From Amycolatopsis marina (GTDB lineage: Bacteria; Actinomycetota; Actinomycetes; Mycobacteriales; Pseudonocardiaceae): a stretch of DNA of 64,000 bases. A program made the translations under genes and the position numbers. This document shows, one piece after another, positions 42,160 to 50,023 of this stretch. Each line of letters begins with the position of its first letter. Positions within the stretch are counted from its first letter, which is position 1. The notes beneath the pieces are model-generated. The model was given only the letters and a program-made list of their open reading frames with translations, had not been told where the DNA came from and ran no database searches. Location: the NCBI RefSeq assembly GCF_900111885.1, contig NZ_FOKG01000007.1:271186-335185 (forward strand), read 5' to 3'.

Positions 42160-42789
42160 ATGCACTCCACGCGGACTCGCCGTGAACCGACCGACGCCGC
42201 CCGGCAGACGGCGGGCACGGCGCGCCAGGAAGGCCGTGAGGTGGCACACAGTGCCGCCGAGGAAGCTCGGGACGTGTCCCGGGATGTGCGCCACGAGGGC
42301 CGAGAGGTGGCCGAACAGGCCAGGTCCGAGGCACGCCATGTGATGGAGGACGCCAAGTCCCAGCTTCGCGGTCAGGCGCAGGAACAGACGAAGAGGGTCA
42401 CGGAGTCGCTGCATCGGCTCGGCGACCAGGTGACGGCGCTGGCACAGGGACGTCCCCAGGAGGCGGGCCGGCTGGCGGACTACGTGGACCAGGCGGCTGG
42501 TGAGATCCAGCAGGCCGCGGATCGAGTGGAGACCCGCGGATTCGACGGTGTGGTGCGGGACACCGAGAACTTCGCCCGCAGGCGTCCCGGAGCGTTCCTC
42601 GCGGCAGCGGCCGCCACGGGCTTCCTCGCAGGCCGCGCGCTGCGCGGGGGTTCCGAGGCTCACCAGGAGCAGGAGCACCAGGGACGCGAGCGGCAGTTCA
42701 GCGGTGACGGTCACCGCGAACCGGGTGACTCGTGGACGGCCGGTGCGACCTGGGATCCCGCTCAGCGGCAGCAGGAGGTTGCGCGATGA
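42160..42789 (+). CDS. Charged helical stress-type protein
   Basis: A 209-residue hydrophilic protein. Residues 1-130 are a long amphipathic helical region of repeated A/E/R/Q heptads (EGREVAHSAAEEARDVSRDVRHEGREVAEQARSEARHV). A short hydrophobic segment AFLAAAAATGFLAGRAL at about 146-162 follows, then a polar tail. The design, a long helix plus a membrane tag, is common beside holin-X and DUF3618 genes and resembles LEA-like or envelope-associated proteins. GAAGGAGAAAGGAG precedes the ATG. The function is unknown. It is linked to the next gene by ATGA. Confidence 0.8.
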   Translation: MHSTRTRREPTDAARQTAGTARQEGREVAHSAAEEARDVSRDVRHEGREVAEQARSEARHVMEDAKSQLRGQAQEQTKRVTESLHRLGDQVTALAQGRPQEAGRLADYVDQAAGEIQQAADRVETRGFDGVVRDTENFARRRPGAFLAAAAATGFLAGRALRGGSEAHQEQEHQGRERQFSGDGHREPGDSWTAGATWDPAQRQQEVAR

Positions 42790-43217
42790 CTCAGAGCCAG
42801 ACACAGACGCGGACGGCGCCGGGGAGTGAGCAGACGCAGGACGGCCACTCGATCGGCCAGTTGCTCAACGAGGCGACGCAGGACGTCAGCGAGCTGGTGC
42901 GCAAGGAGGTGCAGCTGGCCAAGCTGGAGCTGCGCGACGAGGTGACGAAGGCGTCGAAGGCCGGAAGCAAGCTCGGAGCCGCGGGCATCATCGGCTACCT
43001 GTCGCTGTTGCTGGCGTCGTTCGCCGCGGCGTGGGGCCTGGCCGAGGTGCTCAACGTCGGTTGGGCGTTCCTGATCGTCGCGGTGGTCTACGCGGTCGTG
43101 GCGGCGGTGCTGTTCGCGAGCGGGCGCTCGCAGATGCGCAAGGTGTCGCCGATGCCCCGGCAGACCATGGATACGTTGAAGGAGGATGCAGAGTGGGCAC
43201 GAGCACAGACCAAGTGA
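42786..43217 (+). CDS. Phage holin-X family (Actinobacterial Holin-X) membrane protein
   Basis: A 143-residue protein with the holin-X/DUF1469-type layout. It starts with a polar N-terminus, then SIGQLLNEATQDVSELVRKEVQLAKLELRDEVTKASKAG, then two transmembrane helices (AGIIGYLSLLLASFAAAWGLAEVL and AFLIVAVVYAVVAAVLFASG). Despite the name, chromosomal members are not part of phages and probably shape or protect the envelope. It is the middle gene of the three-gene unit. Confidence 0.9.
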   Translation: MTQSQTQTRTAPGSEQTQDGHSIGQLLNEATQDVSELVRKEVQLAKLELRDEVTKASKAGSKLGAAGIIGYLSLLLASFAAAWGLAEVLNVGWAFLIVAVVYAVVAAVLFASGRSQMRKVSPMPRQTMDTLKEDAEWARAQTK

Positions 43218-43741
43218 GGCATGAGATCGAGCGCACGCGCCAGGACCTCGGGCACACGATCGACGAGGTGACCGACCGGACGCGGCCGCGGCGGATCGCC
43301 GAGCGCGGGAAGCAGCGTGCCCGGCAGCGCCTGACCGGCGTGCAGGACAGGGTGATGGGTAGCGCCGAGGAGGGCGCCCATCAGGCCGAAAGCCGGGTCA
43401 AGGGCAACCCGCTCGCTGCGGGCCTGATCGCGTTCGGTGGGGGCGCGCTGGCGGCGTCGTTGGCGCCCGCCAGCCGGACCGAACGGAAGGCCGCGCAGAC
43501 CCTGGCGGAGGAGGCAGGCCCGGTCGCGGGCCAGCTCAAGAACGAGGCCCGCCAGGCAGGCCAGGAGTTGGGCGAGAACCTCAAGCACAGCACGAGGGAC
43601 GCGGCCCAGCAGGTGGAACAGCGGGCGAAGGAGTCGGCGCAGCAGGTCAAGCAGGAGGCCGGTTCTTCCGCCGAGCACGTACGAGGTCAGGCACAACATG
43701 CCGGCCAGGACGTCAAGCACGAGGCGCGTCGGCAGATGTAG
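43193..43741 (+). CDS. DUF3618-domain protein
   Basis: A 182-residue protein starting at GTG 43193 with GAAGGAGG upstream. The DUF3618 signature VRHEIERTRQDLGHTIDEVTDRTRPRRIAERG is at the N-terminus. A central hydrophobic stretch NPLAAGLIAFGGGALAASLAP follows, then repeated charged helices (EARQAGQELGENLKHSTRDAAQQVEQRAKESAQQVKQEA). It overlaps the holin-X gene by 25 bases. A strong hairpin follows the stop. Unknown function. Confidence 0.9.
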   Translation: MGTSTDQVRHEIERTRQDLGHTIDEVTDRTRPRRIAERGKQRARQRLTGVQDRVMGSAEEGAHQAESRVKGNPLAAGLIAFGGGALAASLAPASRTERKAAQTLAEEAGPVAGQLKNEARQAGQELGENLKHSTRDAAQQVEQRAKESAQQVKQEAGSSAEHVRGQAQHAGQDVKHEARRQM

Positions 43742-43752
43742 CGCCGGAAGAA

Positions 43753-43789
43753 CGAAGGCCCCGCCGGACTGTGAACGGCGGGGCCTTCG
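43753..43789 (+). terminator. Hairpin terminator after the DUF3618 gene
   Basis: A perfect 14-bp stem (CGAAGGCCCCGCCG with its complement) and a 9-base loop begin 12 bases after the stop. The T-tract is poor, as is normal in high-GC actinobacteria. Confidence 0.85.
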
Positions 43790-43934
43790 TGGGTTTAGGG
43801 TCGGCACGCCCGGTCGCCTCTCGGCGGAAGGCGCAACGCGGTTCCAGCCGAACGGAACTCCGCGAGGGCAATAGGGTGAGCCCGGGGGACACGTTGACGT
43901 GCCGACAGGGGGTACAACCAGAGGGTGCCGCCGA

Positions 43935-44798
43935 CTATTCCCGGCTTGTTCGCGTTGGCAGGTCGTGCAGGATTTCTTCGGTGACCTCGGCGAGGCGGCG
44001 CGCGTCGTGTCGATCGAGTGTTTTCAGCGAAGGGTCCACCGGCTTTCCCCGGTCGATGGCGGTCAGTGGTTCGCGGGGTGGAGAGTCCACGAAACCGTGG
44101 ACCGGCCGGACGGCGCCGGTGACGGGTCGGGCCGCGACCGTTCCGAGGATCCTGATCAGCACTCGCACCAGGGGGTTGAGCGGGGACAGATCGCCGCTCC
44201 TGGTGAACCCCGGGTGGTACAGGACGAAGCGGGCCCTGCTGACACCGTGCTCGGCGAACGCCACACCCAGCAGGTCGTTCGCGCGCCCGGCCTGCAGTTG
44301 CGCGCGCAAGGTGCTGTAGCGGCGGGTCAGCTGCAGGTCGTCCCAGTTGACGGAGCCCGCGGTGTTGCCGACGCCGGCGACGCTGACGATCACCGGGTCC
44401 GGACTCGCGTCCAGCACGGGCCCGAGGCCACGCGACAACAGGTAGCGGCTCAGGTAGTACAACGCGAAGGTGTGCTCCAGCCCCTCGGTCGTCTCCTGTC
44501 TGCGCGGGCTCTGCCGATTGGCGAAGAGCACCAGGGCGTCGACCGCTGGGTGGTCGCGGCTGATTTCGGTGACCACTCGTTGGTTTTCGGCAACCGAGCT
44601 GAGATCCGCTCGGACGAACCGAAGGCGGTCACCGAACCCGGTCCTTGCCGCGTCGGCGACCAGCGATCGCCCCTTGGTCTCGTTGCTGCCGATGGCGATG
44701 ACCGTGTCACCACGAGCGAGTCGCTCCAGTGCGGTAGCCCTTCCCATACCGTCGGTCGCACCGCTGATGACAACGGTCTTGGCCGGGTAGTCCGCCAT
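43935..44798 (-). CDS. SDR-fold protein lacking the canonical YxxxK
   Basis: A 287-residue Rossmann-fold protein. The coenzyme motif VVISGATDGMG is at 9-19 and the acidic strand is RFVRADLSSV. The usual NNAG is replaced by FANR, and where classical SDRs have YxxSKLAN this protein has LQAGRAN, so catalytic Tyr and Lys are absent. It may bind NAD(P) or act by another residue set. ATG 44798 has TGGAGG 4 bases upstream. It is divergent from an HxlR regulator, the common arrangement for redox-sensing HxlR/SDR pairs. Confidence 0.85.
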   Translation of the reverse strand: MADYPAKTVVISGATDGMGRATALERLARGDTVIAIGSNETKGRSLVADAARTGFGDRLRFVRADLSSVAENQRVVTEISRDHPAVDALVLFANRQSPRRQETTEGLEHTFALYYLSRYLLSRGLGPVLDASPDPVIVSVAGVGNTAGSVNWDDLQLTRRYSTLRAQLQAGRANDLLGVAFAEHGVSRARFVLYHPGFTRSGDLSPLNPLVRVLIRILGTVAARPVTGAVRPVHGFVDSPPREPLTAIDRGKPVDPSLKTLDRHDARRLAEVTEEILHDLPTRTSRE

Positions 44799-44871
44799 GA
44801 GTCCTCCAGTAAGGTTCTGTCCGGACCCCAATACTCGGGAACTGAACGGCAGCGCGGAAGAAGGCAGTTTC

Positions 44872-45279
44872 ATGTCCGGTACGCACACGCATGTGCCCTC
44901 CGTGCTCGCGGCGGATTTACCAATGCCCGTCCCGGCGAGCGAGCACGAGGCGTGCCCCGTGACCGACGTGCTGCGGCGAGTAGGGGACAAGTGGACGGTG
45001 CTGGTGATTGTCCTATTGGGACAACGCAGGCACCGGTTCAACGAACTGCACCGCGCCGTCGACGGGATCAGCCAACGAATGCTGACCAGGACGCTGCGCA
45101 CACTCGAACAGGATGGCCTTGTTGAGCGCGAGGTTCACCCGACGACTCCACCCAGTGTCGAGTACGGTCTGACGAGGCTGGGGGCGACGCTGCTTCAGCC
45201 GCTGTCCGCACTCGCCGACTGGGCGGTCACCCACCACGACGAGATCAGTGCGGCACGCGGTCGCGCAGGAGGTTCGTGA
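44872..45279 (+). CDS. HxlR-family transcriptional regulator
   Basis: A 135-residue winged-helix protein with CPVTDVLRRVGDKWTVLVIVLLGQRRHRFNELHRAVDGISQRMLTRTLRTLEQDGLV. The Cys in the ACPV motif is the redox- or aldehyde-sensitive residue in several HxlR proteins. ATG 44872 is chosen because the upstream part has no domain. The 73-base divergent region with the SDR gene should contain both promoters and the operator. The likely target is the SDR gene. Confidence 0.92.
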   Translation: MSGTHTHVPSVLAADLPMPVPASEHEACPVTDVLRRVGDKWTVLVIVLLGQRRHRFNELHRAVDGISQRMLTRTLRTLEQDGLVEREVHPTTPPSVEYGLTRLGATLLQPLSALADWAVTHHDEISAARGRAGGS

Positions 45280-45283
45280 CCAC

Positions 45284-45691
45284 TCACGCGCTGGTCAGCA
45301 ACCCGACGCCCAGAGTGAGCACACCGGCACCCAGGGACAGCGCGCCAAGCCACAGCAGGGCGATCAGCCTGTTGGGCCGGGTCACGTCACGGCCGATCGA
45401 GGACAGGAAGAAGCCCGCCGACATGAGAACCGCGGCGGCGAGCACCCCGACCCGAGCGATCCACACCCACGCGCCGGTCAGGTCCGTGGCGTCGGTGTAG
45501 AGCAGGCAGACGAGACCGAGGATGACCAGCACACCCGCGTGGGCGTGACCGGCCCGGGCGAAGGACTTCTGGAAGTCGGTCATCGGCACAGCGCCGCGCA
45601 CGACGCGGCTCAGGAACCAACCGCCGAACTCGATGGTCACGATGGTCAGCAGGGCAACGCCCGCCAGGTAGTGCGTCTCGGGGCTGAACAC
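45284..45691 (-). CDS. Small four-helix membrane protein
   Basis: A 135-residue integral membrane protein with four predicted helices (YLAGVALLTIVTIEFGGWFL; HAHAGVLVILGLVCLLYT; VWIARVGVLAAAVLMSAGFFL; LIALLWLGALSLGAGVLTLGVG). The motif FARAGHAHAGVLVILGL with two His residues recurs in actinobacterial proteins of unknown function. It has a TetR-type operator upstream at 45732-45744, so expression is probably inducible. It ends tail to tail with the HxlR gene. Confidence 0.8.
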   Translation of the reverse strand: MFSPETHYLAGVALLTIVTIEFGGWFLSRVVRGAVPMTDFQKSFARAGHAHAGVLVILGLVCLLYTDATDLTGAWVWIARVGVLAAAVLMSAGFFLSSIGRDVTRPNRLIALLWLGALSLGAGVLTLGVGLLTSA

Positions 45692-45731
45692 CAGGGCTCC
45701 TCAGGTCGTCTCGTCTCGGTAACGCTGTTAT

Positions 45732-45744
45732 GAAACAATGTTTC
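45732..45744. promoter_or_regulatory. TetR-type operator GAAACAATGTTTC
   Basis: A perfect palindrome with 5-base arms GAAAC/GTTTC and a 3-base centre lies 41 bases upstream of the membrane-protein ATG. The form is typical of TetR operators. No TetR gene is adjacent. Confidence 0.6.
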
Positions 45745-45876
45745 GAATGCGATGTCAAGACACGGAGGGCTTGGCGGACCGCTGAGGGAGGGAGCGACGG
45801 CGATACGGTAGGTTCAGTGCCGCGATCGCAGGGGGCGGGTGCGCAGGCGTTTCCGGCTCTCCGTGAGGTCGCGACG

Positions 45877-45950
45877 GGGCCGGTAGCTCAGTTGGTTAGA
45901 GCAGGGGACTCATAATCCCTTGGCCGCGGGTTCGAGCCCCGCCCGGCCCA
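45877..45950 (+). tRNA. tRNA with CAT anticodon (Met elongator or lysidine Ile2)
   Basis: A 74-nt cloverleaf. The acceptor is GGGCCGG/CCGGCCC, the anticodon arm GGGGA-CTCATAA-TCCCT gives anticodon CAT, the T arm is GCGGG-TTCGAGC-CCCGC, and the discriminator is A. CCA is not encoded. The variable region TTGG and stem resemble Ile2-type tRNAs, but Met cannot be excluded by eye. Its 3' part is duplicated at 54291, marking it as an integration site. It is complete and should be functional. Confidence 0.95.
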
Positions 45951-45951
45951 C
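45909..45951 (+). repeat. Left attachment repeat (tRNA 3' end)
   Basis: The 43 bases from the anticodon loop of the CAT tRNA to one base past it are identical to 54291-54333. The first differing bases are A versus G on the left side and G versus A on the right. Confidence 0.92.
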
Positions 45952-46160
45952 GCTCTGACCAGGCGAAACGCCGAGAATTTCCGATCATGGATTCTGCTGT
46001 GCTCTGCCGCTGTTGGCGGTACCGGCATCCGGTCCGCTCGTGTCTGTTCCACCGCATCCTTCAGCTACATGGTTGGCTCGATCATCAGGCCTGACCTCCA
46101 GTCATGTTCGAAGTCAGCAAACGCTGTGACAGGAGCCGAAGATCCCGGCACACTCGCCGG

Positions 46161-46682
46161 ATGTTCGACTTCGGTCTCCGGGGCTACCGACCGCACTGGC
46201 ACGACCGTGCCGACTCGGTGACGGCCCGCCATGGCCAGCGGCTCTCGTCCCTCATCGGCCGACGTTTCACTAGCGGCTGGCTTGTCTGGGACCACAGCAA
46301 CGACACGTGGTTCGCGGACTGCCCGGTCGTGTTCGACTTCGACGGCGAACAGGTCGAGGTCAACCACAGGAAATTCACAGAAGTTTCGATCACGTGGAAC
46401 TCCATCGACACGACCAACGATCCTGTGTGGCCGACCTCCCATGACTTCCGCCTGACCTGGCGTGCAGATGTCCTTCCTGGAGAGATAAACCTCCGAAGTG
46501 AGCGTCTCAACGCCATCGACGTGCTCGAATGGATCGGCGATCGCGACGACCTCGCGAACGGAACGATCGCGCTCAGCCTTGTGATGAGCGGGGGTCGCAT
46601 AACCGTCTACAACGCCCTGGACGAGAACGGCATCAAGACCGGCGACCTGGATTCCAACTGGCACCGGTGCCCTCTGCACTGA
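46161..46682 (+). CDS. Hypothetical protein in island left end
   Basis: A 173-residue soluble protein starting MFDFGLRGYRPHWHDRADSVTARHG. It has many aromatic and Asp residues and alternating strands (GWLVWDHSNDTWFADCPVVFDFDGEQVEVNH, EVSITWNSIDTTN). It may be a beta-barrel or immunity-like protein, but I recognise no family. Codon third positions are GC-rich on this strand, which favours it over the long antisense ORF at 46065-46709. Start ATG 46161 is uncertain; ATG 46104 is in frame. It lies 210 bases inside the left repeat. Confidence 0.55.
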   Translation: MFDFGLRGYRPHWHDRADSVTARHGQRLSSLIGRRFTSGWLVWDHSNDTWFADCPVVFDFDGEQVEVNHRKFTEVSITWNSIDTTNDPVWPTSHDFRLTWRADVLPGEINLRSERLNAIDVLEWIGDRDDLANGTIALSLVMSGGRITVYNALDENGIKTGDLDSNWHRCPLH

Positions 46683-46880
46683 CCGGCATGCCCGAAGACG
46701 AGTGCTCACGTGACCGCGCCCCCATCTCGCTCCGATTTCCGGTCGGGGGAGGCGAGAACGTTCGCCCGCGGTATTGGCATGCCAGTGGCGTAGGTGAATA
46801 GCTCGTCCAAGTCCCGGCTATCACGTGGTAGGCACGCCTTGCAGCTGCGTTGATTATCTACAGTGGACTCTTTGTTTGGG

Positions 46881-47120
46881 CTAATGCTGTGATGGCGGTT
46901 TCATGGCTTTCTGTCGCTCACGGTCGGCCCAGTACAGCGCCTCGTGGTGGTGGCCGCGGTCGACTTCCGCGATCTCGGCGTACACGCGGGCGCTGCGCAG
47001 GTAGTAGTCCCGCCACACGGCCGGGGCCGCGTCCTCGCTCGGGCGTAGCGCGCTGAGTGCGTCGTGGGCCTGCATCAACGTGCGGGCTTGCCGGGCCTCC
47101 CGCCACTTGTCCTGGTTCAC
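46881..47120 (-). CDS. AMED_5909-like small protein
   Basis: A 79-residue protein from GTG 47120 with GGGAGGTGA upstream. The segment AHDALSALRPSEDAAPAVWRDYYLRSARVYAEIAEVDRGHHHEALYWADRERQKA is, from memory, the AMED_5909 family. That family is found in Amycolatopsis and relatives, usually near mobile or plasmid-type regulator genes. Function unknown; all helical. It is the last gene of a three-gene minus-strand unit with the Pra-like gene. Confidence 0.7.
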   Translation of the reverse strand: MNQDKWREARQARTLMQAHDALSALRPSEDAAPAVWRDYYLRSARVYAEIAEVDRGHHHEALYWADRERQKAMKPPSQH

Positions 47121-47149
47121 CGTGTCACCTCCCTTCCGGTGCGTGAGGT

Positions 47150-47458
47150 TCATGCGCGCCGCCGGCTGCCAGATCGGACCGACGCGACACCGCAGGCGTT
47201 GTCGGTGGAGCGGGCTTGCCAGTGGCGGGCCTGTTCCTCGAAGGCCTGTGCGGCGGATTCGAGCGCGGCGAGCATCCACCACGGCAGCTCCGGGTTCCCG
47301 GCGATGGCGCGCCAGGAGACCGCGACGGCCCAGGAGGCCGAAGCCATGTCCTGAGCCGTCGCCGCGTCTACCTGCCGGGTCCGGGCCACGAGTTCCGAGG
47401 TCGAGCCGTAGTGCCGGTAGGCTTCTTCCCAGGCCCGGACCTGCTTCTTGGTTGCCAT
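47150..47458 (-). CDS. Small hypothetical protein in the Pra-like operon
   Basis: A 102-residue helical protein (MATKKQVRAWEEAYRHYGSTSELVARTRQV, then WMLAALESAAQAFEEQARHWQARS). It starts by TGATG overlap with the Pra-like stop and ends 29 bases before the AMED_5909-like gene. I recognise no domain. Its position suggests a regulatory or accessory role in the integrative element. Confidence 0.6.
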   Translation of the reverse strand: MATKKQVRAWEEAYRHYGSTSELVARTRQVDAATAQDMASASWAVAVSWRAIAGNPELPWWMLAALESAAQAFEEQARHWQARSTDNACGVASVRSGSRRRA

Positions 47459-47640
47459 CACGACGTCTCCGCGTCCAACTCGGCGGCCCTCATGCGGCCG
47501 GCCTTGGTCGTGGACTCGCCCGAACCGGACGCGGCGGAAGACTTGCCGGAGGGAGTCGAGCGCCCGCCCACCATCACCAAGCCCTGCGGGAACGCCTCAT
47601 CGAACTCGATCGGGAACCGGTACCCCTTGGGGATCGCCAT
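47458..47640 (-). CDS. Pra-like protein, shortened
   Basis: A 60-residue protein. The start MAIPKGYRFPIEFDEAFPQGLVMVGG resembles the N-terminus of Pra proteins, activators of replication, integration and excision in AICEs, as I recall them. Known members continue for a further 50-100 residues with a VEPVRDFD-like segment. Here the sequence becomes Ser/Gly-rich (STPSGKSSAASGSGESTT) and stops. It may be truncated and inactive. It is divergent from the DUF5919 regulator across about 200 bases with repeated GTCTCGTC. Confidence 0.55.
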   Translation of the reverse strand: MAIPKGYRFPIEFDEAFPQGLVMVGGRSTPSGKSSAASGSGESTTKAGRMRAAELDAETS

Positions 47641-47726
47641 TGTTGTTGACCTTTCCTGTGGGTTCTTCTCCTATTGGGTCCGTCCTGTGCGGCGGCACCC
47701 CCCACAATCGGTCGGATGGCGGTCCA

Positions 47727-47792
47727 GTCTCGTCACCGTGCGTGTCGCATCTCGAACTTCCTGTACTCATCGAGTCTCGTCTGTGTCTCGTC
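47727..47792. repeat. GTCTCGTC direct repeats in the Pra/regulator divergent region
   Basis: GTCTCGTC occurs at 47727-47734, 47774-47781 and 47785-47792. The last two are exactly 11 bases apart, one helical turn. The position between divergent control genes suggests a regulator binding site or iteron. Confidence 0.5.
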
Positions 47793-47843
47793 TTGGTGGT
47801 AGGGTCGTCTCTCGACCGACCGCAACCGGGGGAGACGACAGGG

Positions 47844-48731
47844 ATGGCCGACAAGCCGATCGTGCTGAAGGTGTTGCTGCGGCAACGGCATCTTCAGGGG
47901 CACCGGACGTTCTGCCGGGAGTACGACAAGCTCGCCAAGCAGATCGACGCCGAGCTGGTGGGGAGCTGGCCGAGCAAGGCGCAGTTCTACCGGTGGCTGG
48001 CCCGGGACCTGCAAGGGCTGCCGTATGCGCATCACTGCCGGATCTTGGAGGCGATGTTCCCCGGCTGGACCGCCGAACAGCTCTTCCAGGAACACAGCGG
48101 CGGTATCGAATTCGTACCCGAGCCCCCAGCGAAGGCGAAGGACACCGCCACCCCGCCCGCGCAGCCAGCGCTGCCGAGCACGCAGGGCATGGCCGACGTG
48201 ACCGCCGTGTTCCCCAGCCGCCCCGCGTTCTCCCACGAGATCCCACCGCACAAGCTGTTCGACAACGCCGAGAAGATCAGCATGGTCGGGCTGTCGCTGA
48301 ACATTCTGTGCCAGAGCTACCCGGACAAGCCGCTACTCGACCTGTTGGAAACCGGGACGGTGGTCGAGTGCCTGTTCCTCGACCCGCACGGGCGCTACAT
48401 CGCCGAACGCGAGCGCGAAGAGTCCCACCCGGCCGGGGTGCTCTCCACCCTCACCACGCTCAACATCCAGACCCTGCAACGCCTGCACGGCAAACTCTCC
48501 CCAGAAGCACGCGGCAACCTGCGGCTGCGCACCTATGACGAGCCGGTGCGGTTCAACATCACCGTCATCGACGACACCACCTGCGTCATCCAGCCCTACC
48601 TCCCCGACGCACGCGGAGTCGAGTCACCCACCCTCGTCGCCGAACGCAAACCCGGCGTGCCGGGACTGTTCGACACGTTCTCCCAGGTCTTCGACACCAT
48701 GTGGGCGCGCAGCAAGGAGATCACCGCGTGA
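47844..48731 (+). CDS. DUF5919-domain regulator of the integrative element
   Basis: A 295-residue protein. The N-terminus (ADKPIVLKVLLRQRHLQGHRTFCREYDKLAKQID, then WPSKAQFYRWLARDLQGLPYAHHCRILEAMFPGWTAEQLF) is a helix-turn-helix-like module seen in actinomycete AICE regulators. The C-terminus (NAEKISMVGLSLNILCQSYPDKPLLDLLETG, and NITVIDDTTCVIQPYLPDARGVESPTLV) is a DUF5919, PLD-like fold that may sense a ligand. A proline-rich linker joins them. GGGGGAGA precedes ATG 47844. It is coupled to the IMPase gene by GTGA overlap. Confidence 0.75.
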   Translation: MADKPIVLKVLLRQRHLQGHRTFCREYDKLAKQIDAELVGSWPSKAQFYRWLARDLQGLPYAHHCRILEAMFPGWTAEQLFQEHSGGIEFVPEPPAKAKDTATPPAQPALPSTQGMADVTAVFPSRPAFSHEIPPHKLFDNAEKISMVGLSLNILCQSYPDKPLLDLLETGTVVECLFLDPHGRYIAEREREESHPAGVLSTLTTLNIQTLQRLHGKLSPEARGNLRLRTYDEPVRFNITVIDDTTCVIQPYLPDARGVESPTLVAERKPGVPGLFDTFSQVFDTMWARSKEITA

Positions 48732-49516
48732 ACGACCTCAACCACCTGCTCGGCGTCGCCCAGGAAGCCGTCGAAATCGGGGCCAAGCTGATGACCACCT
48801 CAGCCCCCGGCGTCGTGCGCGCGAAAGGCGACCGCGACTACGTCAGCGACCTCGACCTGCAAATCCAGCACGAAATCCGCGACCACCTCCACCAAGCGAC
48901 CCCCGATTTCGACTTCCTCGGCGAAGAAGAAGGCGGCGGGACGATCGATGAGGCCACCGACTACGTGTGGGCGCTCGACCCCATCGACGGCACCTCAAAC
49001 TTCGCCCACGGCATCCCGCTCTGCGCCACCTCACTCGCCCTCGTCCACCGAGGCGAACCCATCATCGGCGTCATCACCGCCCCCTTCCTCGACCAGCGCT
49101 ACCACGCAGTCAAAGACCATGGGGCCTACTGCAACGGCCAACCCATCCACGCCAGCAACACCACCGACCTCCACCGCGCCATCGTCACCATCGGCGACTA
49201 CGCCACCGGCCCCGGAGCCGAAGAAAAGAACCAACGCCGCTTCGCCGTCACCAAGGCATTGGCCGAGAACGTCGAACGCATCCGCATGATCGGCGCAGCC
49301 TCCCTCGACCTCGCCTGGGTAGCCGAAGGCCGCACCGACGCCTGCATCATCCTCAGCAACAAACCCTGGGACATGGCAGCCGGAACAGTCGTTGCACGAG
49401 AGAGCGAAGCGCTAGTGATCGACGCAGCAGGAAAGCCTCACTCCAGGCGATCTACCGAGACCATCGCGGTCAACGAACACATCTGGACCCAGCTAAGTCC
49501 CCTGCTGGAGGAGTAA
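48728..49516 (+). CDS. Inositol monophosphatase-family enzyme
   Basis: A 262-residue member of the IMPase/FBPase/BPNase superfamily. The metal motif 1 is FLGEEEGGG (Glu pair), motif 2 is WALDPIDGTSNFAHGIP, and motif 3 is NKPWDMAAGTVVARES. All Mg-binding acidic residues are present. It would dephosphorylate an inositol phosphate, a nucleotide 3',5'-bisphosphate or a related compound. Start GTG 48728 overlaps the regulator stop. It sits in the AICE control region just before a broken Nudix gene, a recurring trio in actinomycete elements, possibly in nucleotide or signal cleanup. Confidence 0.85.
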   Translation: MNDLNHLLGVAQEAVEIGAKLMTTSAPGVVRAKGDRDYVSDLDLQIQHEIRDHLHQATPDFDFLGEEEGGGTIDEATDYVWALDPIDGTSNFAHGIPLCATSLALVHRGEPIIGVITAPFLDQRYHAVKDHGAYCNGQPIHASNTTDLHRAIVTIGDYATGPGAEEKNQRRFAVTKALAENVERIRMIGAASLDLAWVAEGRTDACIILSNKPWDMAAGTVVARESEALVIDAAGKPHSRRSTETIAVNEHIWTQLSPLLEE

Positions 49517-49564
49517 CAGGCACGACAGCGAGGCAGGGAGGTTGGTCACCTTCTAGGAGGCAGA

Positions 49565-49942
49565 ATGGCCCGCAGGGACTACTACCACGACCCGAACGCA
49601 CCAGCCGCTAACAGCATCGCAGTCGCCGTCAGCGCGTTCATCCAGGACGAGCATGACCGAATACTGATGATCCGCCGGACGGACAACGACTAATACGCCA
49701 TTCCGGACGGTCAGCTCGAGCTAGGGGAGACGCTGACCCAGGCAGCCGTGCGCGAGGTCCGCGAGGAGTTTTCCATCTGCTTCCGTGTCAAGCCTCTGGG
49801 CGGAGAAACGCGGACCAGCAGCGAGAGCAAGAAAGTGCACTGGGTGGGCGTCGACTTTCTACCGAGCCTGGGTATTCACACCTCGATCAGGCTCCGTGTC
49901 GAACACGCACTCCAGAATCGCCCACTTCCGTACTACGCTTAG
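49565..49942 (+). pseudogene. Nudix hydrolase, inactivated
   Basis: Translation from ATG 49565 (TAGGAGG 4 bases upstream) gives MARRDYYHDPNAPAANSIAV to RRTDND, then an in-frame TAA at 49691-49693, then YAIPDGQLELGETLTQAAVREVREEFSI. The Nudix box keeps E and REVREE, but the GG before it is DG and the box Gly is Ser. Directly after REVREE the text FSICFRVKPLGGETRTSSESKKVHWV belongs about 25-30 residues further on in intact homologues, so an in-frame deletion is likely too. Nudix genes are normal members of AICE control regions. Confidence 0.85.
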
Positions 49943-50023
49943 CGTTTCGATCGGATATCCCGGAATACTCCTATCGATACAGGAGGAGTCGTTGTCCACC
50001 TGTCAAGTAAGGTGAGGGTAACG

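Noticed and set aside
42786..43217. Prophage holin
   Set aside because: The name of the family suggests phage, but no lysis, capsid or integrase gene is nearby and the neighbours are DUF3618 and helical envelope genes.
46065..46709. Long minus-strand ORF of 214 codons at the island left end
   Set aside because: The plus-strand frame in the same place has better GC3 and protein-like composition; the minus frame looks like its shadow.
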